A DNA stretch of 12,554 nt from CAYPNF01 sp964411985. GTDB taxonomy: Bacteria; Verrucomicrobiota; Verrucomicrobiia; Limisphaerales; J093. Positions within the stretch are counted from its first letter, which is position 1. Every line of letters starts with the position of its first letter. The DNA lies in contig CAYPNF010000106.1 of NCBI GenBank assembly GCA_964411985.1, positions 1 through 12,554 on the forward strand, in the 5' to 3' direction. The notes beneath the pieces are model-generated. The model did no database searches and had not been told where the DNA came from. It worked only from the letters and a program-made list of their open reading frames with translations. This document shows positions 1 to 7,592 of this stretch, in pieces. The position numbers and the translations under genes were made by a program.

Positions 1-504
1 GGGGGGAAATCCGTGATGTTGGGCCGCTCGGCCGAAACCGGGACCACGCCTTTTGGTTACATCTTTCTGAGCAGCAGTCCGGACCTGATCCACTGGGGCT
101 GCCATCGTTTCGTCATGTCGCCGAAGCGGCATCGGGCCACTTGGCAGGGAACCAAGATTGGGGCAGGGCCGGTGCCGATCGAGACGCGGGAGGGTTGGCT
201 GTTGATTTACCACGGTGTCTTAACCAGCTGTAACGGGTTTGTCTACAGCATGGGGGCGGCGCTGCTGGATCTGGAGCAGCCGTGGAAGGTCATTTACCGC
301 ACTCAACCCTACTTGATGTCGCCGCAGACACTATACGAGTGTGTGGGCGATGTGCCGAATGTGGTTTTTCCGTGCGCCTCGCTGGCCGATGCCAAGACGG
401 GTCGGATTGCCATCTACTACGGAGCGGCCGATACCGTGACCGGGCTCGCGTTTACGCAGGTGGACGAGTTGCTCGGATTCCTCAAAGCAAACTCGGAGCT
501 CTGA
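1..504 (+). CDS. GH130 family beta-mannoside/glycoside phosphorylase, C-terminal part (5' truncated by window)
   Basis: The reading frame is open from base 1 and ends at a TGA at 502-504; the start lies outside the window, so about 167 residues of what is usually a 300-350 residue enzyme are present. The product resembles the C-terminal half of GH130 inverting phosphorylases, which cleave beta-mannosides (mannooligosaccharides or mannosyl-glucose/GlcNAc) with phosphate to give mannose 1-phosphate in the cytoplasm. Visible family signatures are the segment SPDLIHWGCHR, then KIGAGPVPIETREGWLLIYHG, the stretch YECVGDVPNVVFPC, and the terminal IYYGAADTVTGLAF followed by a short helix. These are blades of the five-bladed propeller. 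The catalytic Asp region is upstream and cannot be checked, so the exact substrate is undecided. No signal peptide can be judged. The LOG-family gene starts 32 bases downstream on the same strand and could be cotranscribed, although no functional link is evident. Confidence 0.88.
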   Translation, partial: GGKSVMLGRSAETGTTPFGYIFLSSSPDLIHWGCHRFVMSPKRHRATWQGTKIGAGPVPIETREGWLLIYHGVLTSCNGFVYSMGAALLDLEQPWKVIYRTQPYLMSPQTLYECVGDVPNVVFPCASLADAKTGRIAIYYGAADTVTGLAFTQVDELLGFLKANSEL

Positions 505-536
505 GGCTGGGAGCGTCAGCACGACTTGGCCATGAT

Positions 537-1577
537 ATGAAGAAACTCGCGCGAAAGGCAAAGCCTATCCAGGATCCGGAGCTTCAAAAGAAGATTCAGG
601 AGTTGATTGCCTACAAAGGGGGCGGTCATAACGCGGACTTGGTGGAGGATGTCATCGACAATGCCCTAAGACTGCTCCGGGACGTGGAGCATCGAGGGGA
701 TGTGCGGATCATCCAGACTGCCGTTCGGGAATTGCGTTATGCCTTTCGGCTTTTCGCCCCGTACTCCGACAAACGCAAGGTGAGTATCTTTGGCTCTGCC
801 CGGACGGATGCCCAAAAGGCGGAGTACCAACAGGCGCTCGACTTCGGCCGGAAAATGGCGGAGGCCGGCTTCATGGTCATCACGGGCGCCGGTGGCGGCA
901 TTATGCAAGCGGGCCACGAAGGAGCGGGGCCGGAGAACAGTTTTGGAGCCAACATTCGGCTGCCGTGGGAACAGAGTGCGAACCCCGTGATTCAGAGCGA
1001 CAAGAAGTTGGTGACCTTCAAGTATTTCTTCACTCGTAAGCTGACCTTCCTGCGCCACTCCGATGCCGTGGCTTTGTTCCCAGGCGGTTTCGGCACGTTA
1101 GACGAAGGGTATGAGGCGCTCACGCTGATGCAGACTGGGAAGAGCCAGCTGATTCCGCTGGTGTTGATTGATAAACCCGGGGGTACTTACTGGAAGACCT
1201 GGGATCGGCACATCCGGGATCATCTGCTGCGCGACAAGCTCATTTCCGAAGACGATCTGAATCTGTACCAGTACACCGACAACCTGGACCAAGCGGTGCG
1301 TTGGATCACGCGGTTCTACCGCAACTATCACTCCAGCCGGTTTGTGAAAGATCTCCTGGTGATTCGCCTCCACCACGCGCCTTCACCGCATGCGATCAAG
1401 GCGCTGAACGAGGACTTCTCTGACATCATTGCCGGGGTGCCCTTCCAGGCCGTTTCTGCCACCTCTGAGGAGCGGGACGATGATGACGCCGTGGGTTTGC
1501 CGCGCATCGCCTTTGGGTTTGACCGAAAACAATACGGGCGGTTGCGACAGTTGATCGATACACTGAATGCGATTTAG
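537..1577 (+). CDS. LOG family protein (TIGR00730-type nucleotide 5'-monophosphate phosphoribohydrolase)
   Basis: A 346-residue cytoplasmic protein with a Rossmann-type lysine-decarboxylase-like/LOG domain. LOG proteins hydrolyse cytokinin riboside monophosphates or other nucleoside monophosphates to base plus ribose 5-phosphate; many bacterial members have an unsettled physiological substrate. Visible motifs are KVSIFGSART (81-90) at the first strand, the glycine-rich VITGAGGGIM (114-123), and the hallmark PGGFGTLDE (182-190) that binds phosphate and holds the catalytic Glu. There is an N-terminal extension of about 80 residues, largely helical, and a C-terminal extension of about 80 residues after the core, so it is a long-form LOG, not the 190-residue plant-like type. 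The frame is open upstream into the GH130 gene, but homology begins near the ATG at 537, and no other in-frame start lies between the GH130 stop and that ATG. No strong Shine-Dalgarno is visible. The stop is 8 bases from the stop of the convergent propeller gene. Confidence 0.88.
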   Translation: MKKLARKAKPIQDPELQKKIQELIAYKGGGHNADLVEDVIDNALRLLRDVEHRGDVRIIQTAVRELRYAFRLFAPYSDKRKVSIFGSARTDAQKAEYQQALDFGRKMAEAGFMVITGAGGGIMQAGHEGAGPENSFGANIRLPWEQSANPVIQSDKKLVTFKYFFTRKLTFLRHSDAVALFPGGFGTLDEGYEALTLMQTGKSQLIPLVLIDKPGGTYWKTWDRHIRDHLLRDKLISEDDLNLYQYTDNLDQAVRWITRFYRNYHSSRFVKDLLVIRLHHAPSPHAIKALNEDFSDIIAGVPFQAVSATSEERDDDDAVGLPRIAFGFDRKQYGRLRQLIDTLNAI

Positions 1578-1585
1578 AGAATGGG

Positions 1586-3076
1586 CTACTGGAGCAGGCG
1601 GTAGAAGCGGGTCCCCGAGATGGGCAGCGTGAGAGTGTATGCGCCGTTGTTCAGCTCCGGAGTTCCTCCAACGCCGGTCCAGTCGTGGCCCAGAACCGCA
1701 GGGGTTTCCTGAAGTTGAAAACCTGTCGGCTCCGCAGGCCAGGCCAGTCGGATGGCGTCGCCGTCGCGGACAATGGTGAGTTGAGGTGGCAACACAGCGT
1801 CCCCTTTCAGAGTGAATACGAAGGGGGAGCGGGCCAAGTCCCACATGTCGGAAGTTTGGGCTTTTCCGTAGATTACGTTCGCTCCGCCAAGGAATTGGAG
1901 GTCCATGGCCAGTGCCATGCGTCCGGGCTGGACGCTTCCCTCCGAGTTGGTGAGAGGATATTCATCACCGAGCCTCAGGCCGGTTTCGGTGAATCCCTGG
2001 AGGAACAGCGCGTAGGTCAGATTCATCATGTTGTACATGACCACGTAAGCGGTTACGAACTTGTCGCCTGCCCAGAAGAGGGTGGGGCCGAAACCCAGCT
2101 TCTGCCCATAGAGGGTTTCTTCTCCGCGCGGATTGCCGTCCTGGTCGAAGCATCGAAGATACATGTAATTTCCGGCGTCGGGGCTCGGCAGGCTAATGGC
2201 CTTGAGGCCGGTGGCGGCGATGGTTCGCCCGTTCCAGGCGAGTCTGGCTCCCTGGGTCGTTTGTTTTGCCCATAGCGAACTCTCTCCGCGGACTTCGTTT
2301 CCCTGGAGGTCGTAGAGGCGGTAGTAAGCTGAGAACGGTGGGCCTGATTCGCTTTCACTGTGGTAAGCAACGAAGAACTTCTGCCCGGTCCATACTACGT
2401 CGTAATAAACCTTCTCGCCCGGGGCGATGCCCGGGTAAGCCATGGGGGCAAGGTGTCGCAGTTCCCGGTGCACGACTACGGTGCCGGTCTTATCCAAAAA
2501 CCAGTAGTTCAGGTGGGTGTAGAAATTGCCAGACCCGAGGTCCTGCAGAGGGAATTGTTTCTGCATCCAGAGTCCGAACACCGCGTACCCCTGGCCGGTC
2601 CAAATAACCCGGAACGCGGCAGTTCGCCCCACTTCACTCCCGGTCCCCAAGCCTGGCAGTTGGAGCGGTTCTGATAGCAAGGTTCCATCCGGGGACAACC
2701 GGAAGAAGAGGGCCTGGGTGAAGGTGGCGGCTACGACTCCAAAATTCTGGCCGTCGTAGCACAGCGCCGGTTCATAGAAATTGACCCCGGCCAGCGCATG
2801 CTCACGCTTGACCAGCGTCTCGGCATTGAGTCCGAAGCGATAAAAGACCAGGTTCAGGACGTTCGAGACCGGGTGGGAATAGACGGCGGCGAATCCATCA
2901 GCTGTGGGGGTGATATCCCCGATGCATTCGCTGATCCCCCCGGAGTAGGGGAGGTTTTGGCTGCCGCGCAGCACGATGCGCGCATGGGCGGATACGCCAA
3001 GGAGCAATGCAAGCGCGAGCAGCGCTGGCGTGATTGGGGAAACAGGAGTGCGAGCAGAGGACGAAAGGTTACACAT
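1586..3076 (-). CDS. secreted beta-propeller-like protein with verrucomicrobial-type C-terminal domain, function unknown
   Basis: I do not recognise a named family. From the ATG at 3076 the protein has 496 residues; it opens with a signal peptide whose hydrophobic core ALLALALLLGVSA (about 18-30) ends in AHA, with probable cleavage after residue 32. The mature part shows a recurring strand motif of the form aromatic-x-G-x-x-aromatic followed by a hydrophobic strand: YDGQNF (107), WTGQGY (159), WTGQKF (229), WNGRTI (281) and WAGDKF (335), with weaker copies near 59 (ADGFAAVY) and 395 (LGGANVIY). Spacing of 48-70 residues fits seven propeller blades (inference). Residues about 431-496, from PQLTIVRDGD to GTRFYRLLQ, resemble the short beta-rich tail common on exported verrucomicrobial proteins. 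An alternative ATG at 3166 would add 30 residues before the signal peptide and is less likely. Neither start has a strong ribosome binding site. It is divergent from the GH28-like gene. Confidence 0.72.
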   Translation of the reverse strand: MCNLSSSARTPVSPITPALLALALLLGVSAHARIVLRGSQNLPYSGGISECIGDITPTADGFAAVYSHPVSNVLNLVFYRFGLNAETLVKREHALAGVNFYEPALCYDGQNFGVVAATFTQALFFRLSPDGTLLSEPLQLPGLGTGSEVGRTAAFRVIWTGQGYAVFGLWMQKQFPLQDLGSGNFYTHLNYWFLDKTGTVVVHRELRHLAPMAYPGIAPGEKVYYDVVWTGQKFFVAYHSESESGPPFSAYYRLYDLQGNEVRGESSLWAKQTTQGARLAWNGRTIAATGLKAISLPSPDAGNYMYLRCFDQDGNPRGEETLYGQKLGFGPTLFWAGDKFVTAYVVMYNMMNLTYALFLQGFTETGLRLGDEYPLTNSEGSVQPGRMALAMDLQFLGGANVIYGKAQTSDMWDLARSPFVFTLKGDAVLPPQLTIVRDGDAIRLAWPAEPTGFQLQETPAVLGHDWTGVGGTPELNNGAYTLTLPISGTRFYRLLQ

Positions 3077-3180
3077 ATGCTGCGAGGGTTGGGGCACAAG
3101 GCCTACTAATTTAGGTACGCCTGCGACAGGCTCTTGTAAAGGCCCTTGATCGGTGGGGTCATTCATCCCAAGATGAACCC
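3077..3180. promoter_or_regulatory. divergent intergenic region between propeller gene and GH28-like gene
   Basis: These 104 bases must carry the 5' signals of both divergent genes if the propeller gene starts at 3076. A short inverted repeat, GCCTG-CGA-CAGGC, lies at 3119-3131. On the minus strand a TTTACA hexamer (3133-3138) resembles a -35 element, but no good -10 sits at the usual spacing. On the plus strand I see no convincing sigma70 promoter. If the propeller gene instead starts at 3166, only 14 bases separate the genes. Confidence 0.3.
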
Positions 3181-4563
3181 ATGAAGAATCGCGCTCTTGT
3201 TTCCTGGACCACGTTTGGGTTGATCACCTTGATATGGGGAAGTTTACAGGTGGTTGCTGGCCGGGTTTTAGTGGCACCTCTGCCCTCCGGGGAGGCCGCT
3301 TCCCCAGACTACGAAGTGGCGGTGAATGGGAAGCCGGTGCCGGTCTACACCGCGAAGAGCGTGCACGGCGGGGATTACTCCTTTGCTTCCTTCGACTTCA
3401 CCGGCACGGCCAAAGTCGTGGTGAAAGGGCGGTCGAATCTTGCTTCTGCTGTCGTGCGGCCCTTGTCAGCCGGCATCCAGCTGCGCCCAGGCAAGGGCTT
3501 CATCCAGTTCAAACTGAATCAGCCGAGGAAACTATCCATTGAGCCCGATGGCATTCGTGGCCCTCTTTTGCTCTTTGCGAATGCGCCTGAACAGCGACCA
3601 GTGCAGTCTACGGATGCGAACGTGGTCTACTTTGGACCGGGAGTGCATAAACCCAACCTGATTGTGCTGAAGTCGGGGCAGACTTTATACCTTGCGGCGG
3701 GTGCGGTAGTGAAGGCGGCGGTGCGAGCGGAGAAGGCGGAGAATATCCGTATCTGCGGCCGGGGCATTCTGGACGGCACCGATTGGCCGTGGTTGAAAGG
3801 TCCGGCGGGGCATATGGTGGGTTTGACGGACTGCCGAAACGTGACGGTGGAAGGCATTGTCATCCGAGGTTCCTTTGCCTGGACAGTCGTTCCGATGCGT
3901 TGCGAGAACGTGACGGTGCGCAACGTGAAGTTGGTCAATAGCCGAGTTCAAAATGACGATGGCATCAACCCTTGCAACTCCCAACACGTGCTGATCGAGG
4001 ACTGTTTCATCCGTTCCGATGACGACTGCGTGGCGGTGAAAGGTCTGCGTCATTTGAACACCCCACCGACTCCCGCGCGGGACATCACGGTTCGACGCTG
4101 CATCTTCTGGTGCGATCGCGCGCGCATTTTCCTTTTCGCCCACGAATCGCAGGCGTCCGCCATGGAAGATCTTGTCTATGAGGACTGCGACATTGTTCAC
4201 TACACGATGACTCCGTTTCTGCTCGAACCGGGTGAGCATATGCCCCTGCGACGCTTGCGTTTTGAGAACTTCCGCATTGAGGGGGAGGGACAGCGTGATT
4301 TTGTTACGTTGCGTCCGACCATCAACCAATACATGAAGGTGCAAGCGCCGGGGAGTATCGAGGACGTGCTTTTTAGGAATATCCAACTCGTGGGCAAACA
4401 GCGGGGTGAGGCCAGAGTTTGGATCCAAGGAACTGATGAACAACACCAAGTCCGGAATGTGCGCTTTGAGCAGGTAAGCCGATACGGGGAGGAGCTGCGT
4501 CTGGGGGCGCCGCACCTCAATATCGGTGGGTTTGCCGAGGATATTCGCTTTGGCAAGAACTAG
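3181..4563 (+). CDS. secreted GH28-like (polygalacturonase-related) right-handed beta-helix glycoside hydrolase
   Basis: A 460-residue protein with an N-terminal signal peptide (hydrophobic 8-20, probable cleavage after VVAG at about 27), a beta-sandwich-like N-domain (about 28-115), and a parallel beta-helix built from repeated strands such as NVTVEGIVIRG, NVTVRNVKLVN and HVLIEDCFIRS. GH28 landmarks are partly kept: NDDG at 258-261 (canonical NTDG) and SDDDC at 279-283 (canonical DDC), which would supply the acidic catalytic residues. The canonical GHG and R-x-K motifs are not visible; the expected GHG region reads FWCDRARIF (309-317). GH28 enzymes hydrolyse galacturonans and related uronate polymers by inversion; bacterial relatives also act on rhamnogalacturonan or other glycans, so the substrate is open. 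It probably acts in the periplasm or outside the cell. The ATG at 3181 gives a clean signal peptide. The helicase gene follows after 14 bases. Confidence 0.82.
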   Translation: MKNRALVSWTTFGLITLIWGSLQVVAGRVLVAPLPSGEAASPDYEVAVNGKPVPVYTAKSVHGGDYSFASFDFTGTAKVVVKGRSNLASAVVRPLSAGIQLRPGKGFIQFKLNQPRKLSIEPDGIRGPLLLFANAPEQRPVQSTDANVVYFGPGVHKPNLIVLKSGQTLYLAAGAVVKAAVRAEKAENIRICGRGILDGTDWPWLKGPAGHMVGLTDCRNVTVEGIVIRGSFAWTVVPMRCENVTVRNVKLVNSRVQNDDGINPCNSQHVLIEDCFIRSDDDCVAVKGLRHLNTPPTPARDITVRRCIFWCDRARIFLFAHESQASAMEDLVYEDCDIVHYTMTPFLLEPGEHMPLRRLRFENFRIEGEGQRDFVTLRPTINQYMKVQAPGSIEDVLFRNIQLVGKQRGEARVWIQGTDEQHQVRNVRFEQVSRYGEELRLGAPHLNIGGFAEDIRFGKN

Positions 4564-4567
4564 GGGG
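4563..4567 (+). promoter_or_regulatory. probable ribosome binding site for the HrpB-type helicase (GTG start)
   Basis: A run of five G begins in the last base of the GH28-like stop codon and ends 10 bases before the GTG at 4578. It is the only purine-rich anti-16S-like stretch in the 14-base gap and supports the GTG as start, since no ATG lies in frame nearby. Confidence 0.4.
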
Positions 4568-4577
4568 CATCCCAATC

Positions 4578-7118
4578 GTGGCTGATCCACTTCCCATCTA
4601 CGAACTGGAGCAGGCGCTGGTACAAACGTTGCGCAAGGAGCGCCGCGTGATCCTCGAAGCGCCCACGGGATCGGGTAAATCTACACAGGTACCGCAGATG
4701 TTGTTGCGGCATGGCCTGCTGGGAGCGGGACAGACCGTGATCCTACAGCCCAGGCGATTGGCGGCGCGTCTGCTGGCCAGTCGCGTGGCGCGTGAGTGCA
4801 ATACGGACCTTGGCAGAACCGTGGGATACCAGATCCGGTTTGAGAGCGTGGTCAGCGCCGAGACCCGGATCCGCTACGTGACAGAAGGTATCCTGCTGCG
4901 GCAGATGATCCAGGATCCCCTGCTGCCTGGAATCCAGGTGCTGATCTTTGACGAATTCCATGAACGCCATCTGTACGGCGACATCACCCTGGCTCGCGCG
5001 CTGGACATCCAGGAAACCACTCGACCCGATCTCAAGATCATTGTCATGTCAGCCACTCTGGACGCCGGGGTACTAGAGAAGTACCTCGACCCTTGCGTCA
5101 AGCTGCGGTCCGAGGGGCGCATGTTCCCGGTGGAGATCGAGTACGCCCGTTACCCGCAGTCCCGTGTGCGTCCTGAGCCGGTCTGGCACCAGGCCGTGGG
5201 GGCGATGGAGAGCTGGCGGGCTGCCGGCGGCGAAGGAGATGTGCTGGTCTTCATGCCGGGAGCCTACGAGATCAACCAGACCTTGGAGCTCCTCCGGGTG
5301 AGTGGTGTTGCCGGGGGGTATACGCTCCTGCCCCTTCACGGGGAGCTGCCGCCGAGAGACCAGGATGTGGCGGTGACACCGTCCCTGAAGCCGAAGGTGG
5401 TCGTCGCCACGAACGTGGCGGAAACGTCCATCACCATCGATGGCATTCGCCTCGTGATTGACGGCGGATTGGCCCGCATCCCGCGTTATGATCCGCACCG
5501 CGGTATCAACACCCTGCTGGTGGAGAAGATCAGTCGGGCGTCGGCAGATCAGCGGGCCGGCAGGGCCGGCAGGACCGCACCCGGGCGCTGTATGCGGTTG
5601 TGGACGGAACAGGAGCATCGCGAGCGGATCCCCCAGGAACTTCCCGAAGTGCGCCGCCTGGATCTGGCGGAAGTGGTGCTTACCCTCAAAGCTTCCGGCG
5701 TGGAGGATCTGCGCCGTTTCCGCTGGCTGGAGGCTCCCTCGGAGCACGGTTTGACGGACGCGGAATCCTTGCTCACGGATCTGGGCGCTCTCGATCACCA
5801 GGGTGCGATCACCCCTTTGGGCCGGAGTATGCTGGCGTTTCCAATGCATCCCCGCTATTCGCGTCTCTTGCTGGCGGCCCAGGACTACGGATGCGTGTAC
5901 CAGGCTGCTCTGGTCGCTGCGTTGACCCAAGGACGCGATCTCTTGCTGCGCAACCAGGGCCGCGCGGTGGACGAATTTCGCGAGTCGCGGTTTGGTAATC
6001 CAGGATCCTCCGACTTCTGGCTGCTCATGCGGGCATGGGTTTACGCTGCCAAGAACGGCTTTCGCCTGGAGGCTTGCCGTGAAGCCGGCATTCATTCGGT
6101 CACCGCCCGCCAGGTGGGACCCTTGTTGGAGCATTTTCTCCAGATCGCCAAGCGCGAGGGACTCGACATCGAAACAAAGGACGTTCCTGACGAGTGTCTG
6201 CAGAGGAGCATTTTGACCGCGTTTTCCGACCGTGTGGCGAGGCGCGTGGATTCCGGCACGCTTCGGTGCGAACTCGTGCACAACCGCCGAGGCACCCTGG
6301 CTCGGGAAAGCGTGGTGCAAGACGCTCCGCTCTTTGTCACAGCGGAGATCCGTGAGATTGAGTCGTCCGATAAGAACCTCAACACCCTGCTGTCGCTGGC
6401 GACCGCCATCGAGCCCAGTTGGCTGGAGGAGCTTTTCCCCGAGGATGTCCAGGTGCGGGTGCATTCCTGGTACGATACCTCCAGCAAGCGCGTTTTGGCG
6501 GAGGAACAACGGCTGTTTCGGGACTTGGTCCTTTCCGGCAAGCGGCTGGAACCAGCCCCGGTGGCGGACGCAGCACGCCTCCTGGCAAACGAGATCATCC
6601 ATGGACGCATGCAGCTCGAATCCTGGGACCACGCGGTGGAACAATGGATTGTCCGCCTCAACCAACTGAGCCAGTGGTGCCCCGAGCTCTCTCTACCGCC
6701 GATCACCGATGCGGACCGACACCACCTCATCGAAGAGGCCTGCAGTGGCGCTTTTTCTTTCAAAGACCTCAAGAGCCGTGACGTGCAGTCGGTGGTGCGA
6801 TCCTGGCTTTCGGCTTCTCAGAAAGAGATGTTGGACAAGTACGCTCCGGAGCGGCTATCGCTTCCCAACGGCCGCAAACCGAAGGTGACCTACAACCCAG
6901 AAGGGAATCCCTTTATCGCGCTACGGATCCAGGAGCTGTACGATGTGGCGAGCACGCCGAAGATTGCGATGGGGCGGGTGCCGGTGCTCGTGCATATTCT
7001 GGCCCCGAGTATGCGGCCAGTGCAGATCACGCAGGATCTGGCCCGTTTCTGGCAGGAGCATTATCCGAAGGTGAAGCAGGAGTTGCAGCGCAAATACCCC
7101 AAGCACGAGTGGCGATAG
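4578..7118 (+). CDS. hrpB: ATP-dependent DExH-box helicase HrpB
   Basis: An 846-residue cytoplasmic superfamily 2 RNA-helicase-like ATPase, close to the usual 800-830 residues of HrpB. Motif I is APTGSGKST (28-36), motif Ia QPRR (57-60), motif II DEFH (125-128), motif III SAT (158-160), motif V TNVAETSITI (278-287) and motif VI QRAGRAGRT (325-333). The DEFH form of motif II is the one I recall for HrpB, as opposed to the DEAH of HrpA. The tail is also HrpB-like: RPVQITQDLARFWQEHYPKV followed by an ending KYPKHEW. The cellular role of HrpB is poorly known, with RNA remodelling presumed. Translation starts at GTG 4578, 14 bases after the GH28-like stop, so cotranscription is possible though the functions are unrelated. 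The stop codon is followed within about three bases by group II intron-derived sequence. Confidence 0.93.
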   Translation: MADPLPIYELEQALVQTLRKERRVILEAPTGSGKSTQVPQMLLRHGLLGAGQTVILQPRRLAARLLASRVARECNTDLGRTVGYQIRFESVVSAETRIRYVTEGILLRQMIQDPLLPGIQVLIFDEFHERHLYGDITLARALDIQETTRPDLKIIVMSATLDAGVLEKYLDPCVKLRSEGRMFPVEIEYARYPQSRVRPEPVWHQAVGAMESWRAAGGEGDVLVFMPGAYEINQTLELLRVSGVAGGYTLLPLHGELPPRDQDVAVTPSLKPKVVVATNVAETSITIDGIRLVIDGGLARIPRYDPHRGINTLLVEKISRASADQRAGRAGRTAPGRCMRLWTEQEHRERIPQELPEVRRLDLAEVVLTLKASGVEDLRRFRWLEAPSEHGLTDAESLLTDLGALDHQGAITPLGRSMLAFPMHPRYSRLLLAAQDYGCVYQAALVAALTQGRDLLLRNQGRAVDEFRESRFGNPGSSDFWLLMRAWVYAAKNGFRLEACREAGIHSVTARQVGPLLEHFLQIAKREGLDIETKDVPDECLQRSILTAFSDRVARRVDSGTLRCELVHNRRGTLARESVVQDAPLFVTAEIREIESSDKNLNTLLSLATAIEPSWLEELFPEDVQVRVHSWYDTSSKRVLAEEQRLFRDLVLSGKRLEPAPVADAARLLANEIIHGRMQLESWDHAVEQWIVRLNQLSQWCPELSLPPITDADRHHLIEEACSGAFSFKDLKSRDVQSVVRSWLSASQKEMLDKYAPERLSLPNGRKPKVTYNPEGNPFIALRIQELYDVASTPKIAMGRVPVLVHILAPSMRPVQITQDLARFWQEHYPKVKQELQRKYPKHEWR

Positions 7119-7120
7119 GG

Positions 7121-7360
7121 AATTCGGTCCAGCCCTTCCAATTGCCACCGGGTGGTCCCCCACCTGGGGGTGAAGTAGTGCGCGGTGCCTCGAATGACTC
7201 GGTTGAGTTTCACGATGACAGCGGCATCCAGGTTGTGATGTCGAGCGGCCAAGCTCCGGACTTTCTCTTGAAATTTCCGAACTGACTTGGCACGCATCCG
7301 CCGGGAACTGGACTTAAGATCAAAGCCCAGGAAGGAATAACCCTTGCCATAGGTGGTGAT
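7121..7360 (-). pseudogene. group II intron reverse transcriptase/maturase fragment (thumb to start of maturase domain)
   Basis: Read on the minus strand, about 80 codons from ITTYGKGY to GLDR match the region downstream of the RT palm in group II intron proteins. SFLGF is the conserved FLGF box, MRAKSVRKFQEKVR is the helical thumb segment, and HHNLDAAVIVKLNRVIRGTAHYF is the start of the maturase (GIIM) domain, whose family form is LNR-x-IRGT-x-x-YF. No RT fingers or palm with YADD, and no complete maturase domain, remain. The fragment is cut on its C-terminal side next to the helicase stop and on its N-terminal side where it meets the plus-strand fragment. The open frame runs on into the antisense of hrpB, which is fortuitous. 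Confidence 0.8.
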
Positions 7361-7592
7361 CCAGGAGATCAACAAACACCTGAGGGGTTGGAGGAACTAC
7401 TTCCAAGTCGGTTACTGCCGGAGAGAGTTCCGGAAGCTCGACTATTTCGTTCCACTCCGGGTGACTCAGCATCTTCAACGCCGCAGCCAGCGTGGCTACA
7501 AACTTCCCAAGGGTATCAGTGTCTACCAATATCTGAAGCAACTTGGCCTCGTACAACTGAGCACCGGGGGCCAGCGTGCACGTTTGCGATGA
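7353..7592 (+). pseudogene. group II intron maturase C-terminal fragment
   Basis: About 80 codons on the plus strand match the C-terminal maturase domain of group II intron-encoded proteins: VIQEINKHLRGWRNYF is the GIIM core, followed by FRKLDYFVPLRVTQHLQRR, a basic patch, and SVYQYLKQLGL near the natural C terminus, with a TGA at 7590-7592. A TAG lies immediately upstream in frame (7350-7352), and the RT palm and thumb are missing, so this is a truncated relic. Its first residues are homologous to residues near the end of the minus-strand fragment (both cover the R-G-x-x-x-YF core), so the two pieces cannot be halves of one simply inverted gene and probably come from two intron copies or types. 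Confidence 0.8.

Noticed and set aside
282..536. Upstream extension of the LOG gene to an earlier start
   Set aside because: The extra 85 codons overlap the GH130 coding region in another frame and show no homology; LOG similarity starts after the ATG at 537.
1..4563. A polysaccharide utilisation locus spanning GH130, the propeller protein and GH28
   Set aside because: The genes are on both strands, interrupted by a LOG gene, and there is no SusC/D-like transporter, regulator or further enzyme.
5558..5575. Tandem GGCCGGCA-like repeat in the helicase gene
   Set aside because: It encodes the RAGRAGR of helicase motif VI, so the repeat follows from the protein sequence.
5073..6665. Open frame of 530 codons on the minus strand inside hrpB
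   Set aside because: Antisense to an unmistakable helicase; the product is low in order, rich in His/Gln/Arg, with no recognisable domain.
7061..7120. Continuation of the minus-strand RT fragment into the helicase gene
   Set aside because: The frame stays open but the residues are antisense to the conserved HrpB C terminus and do not resemble a maturase.
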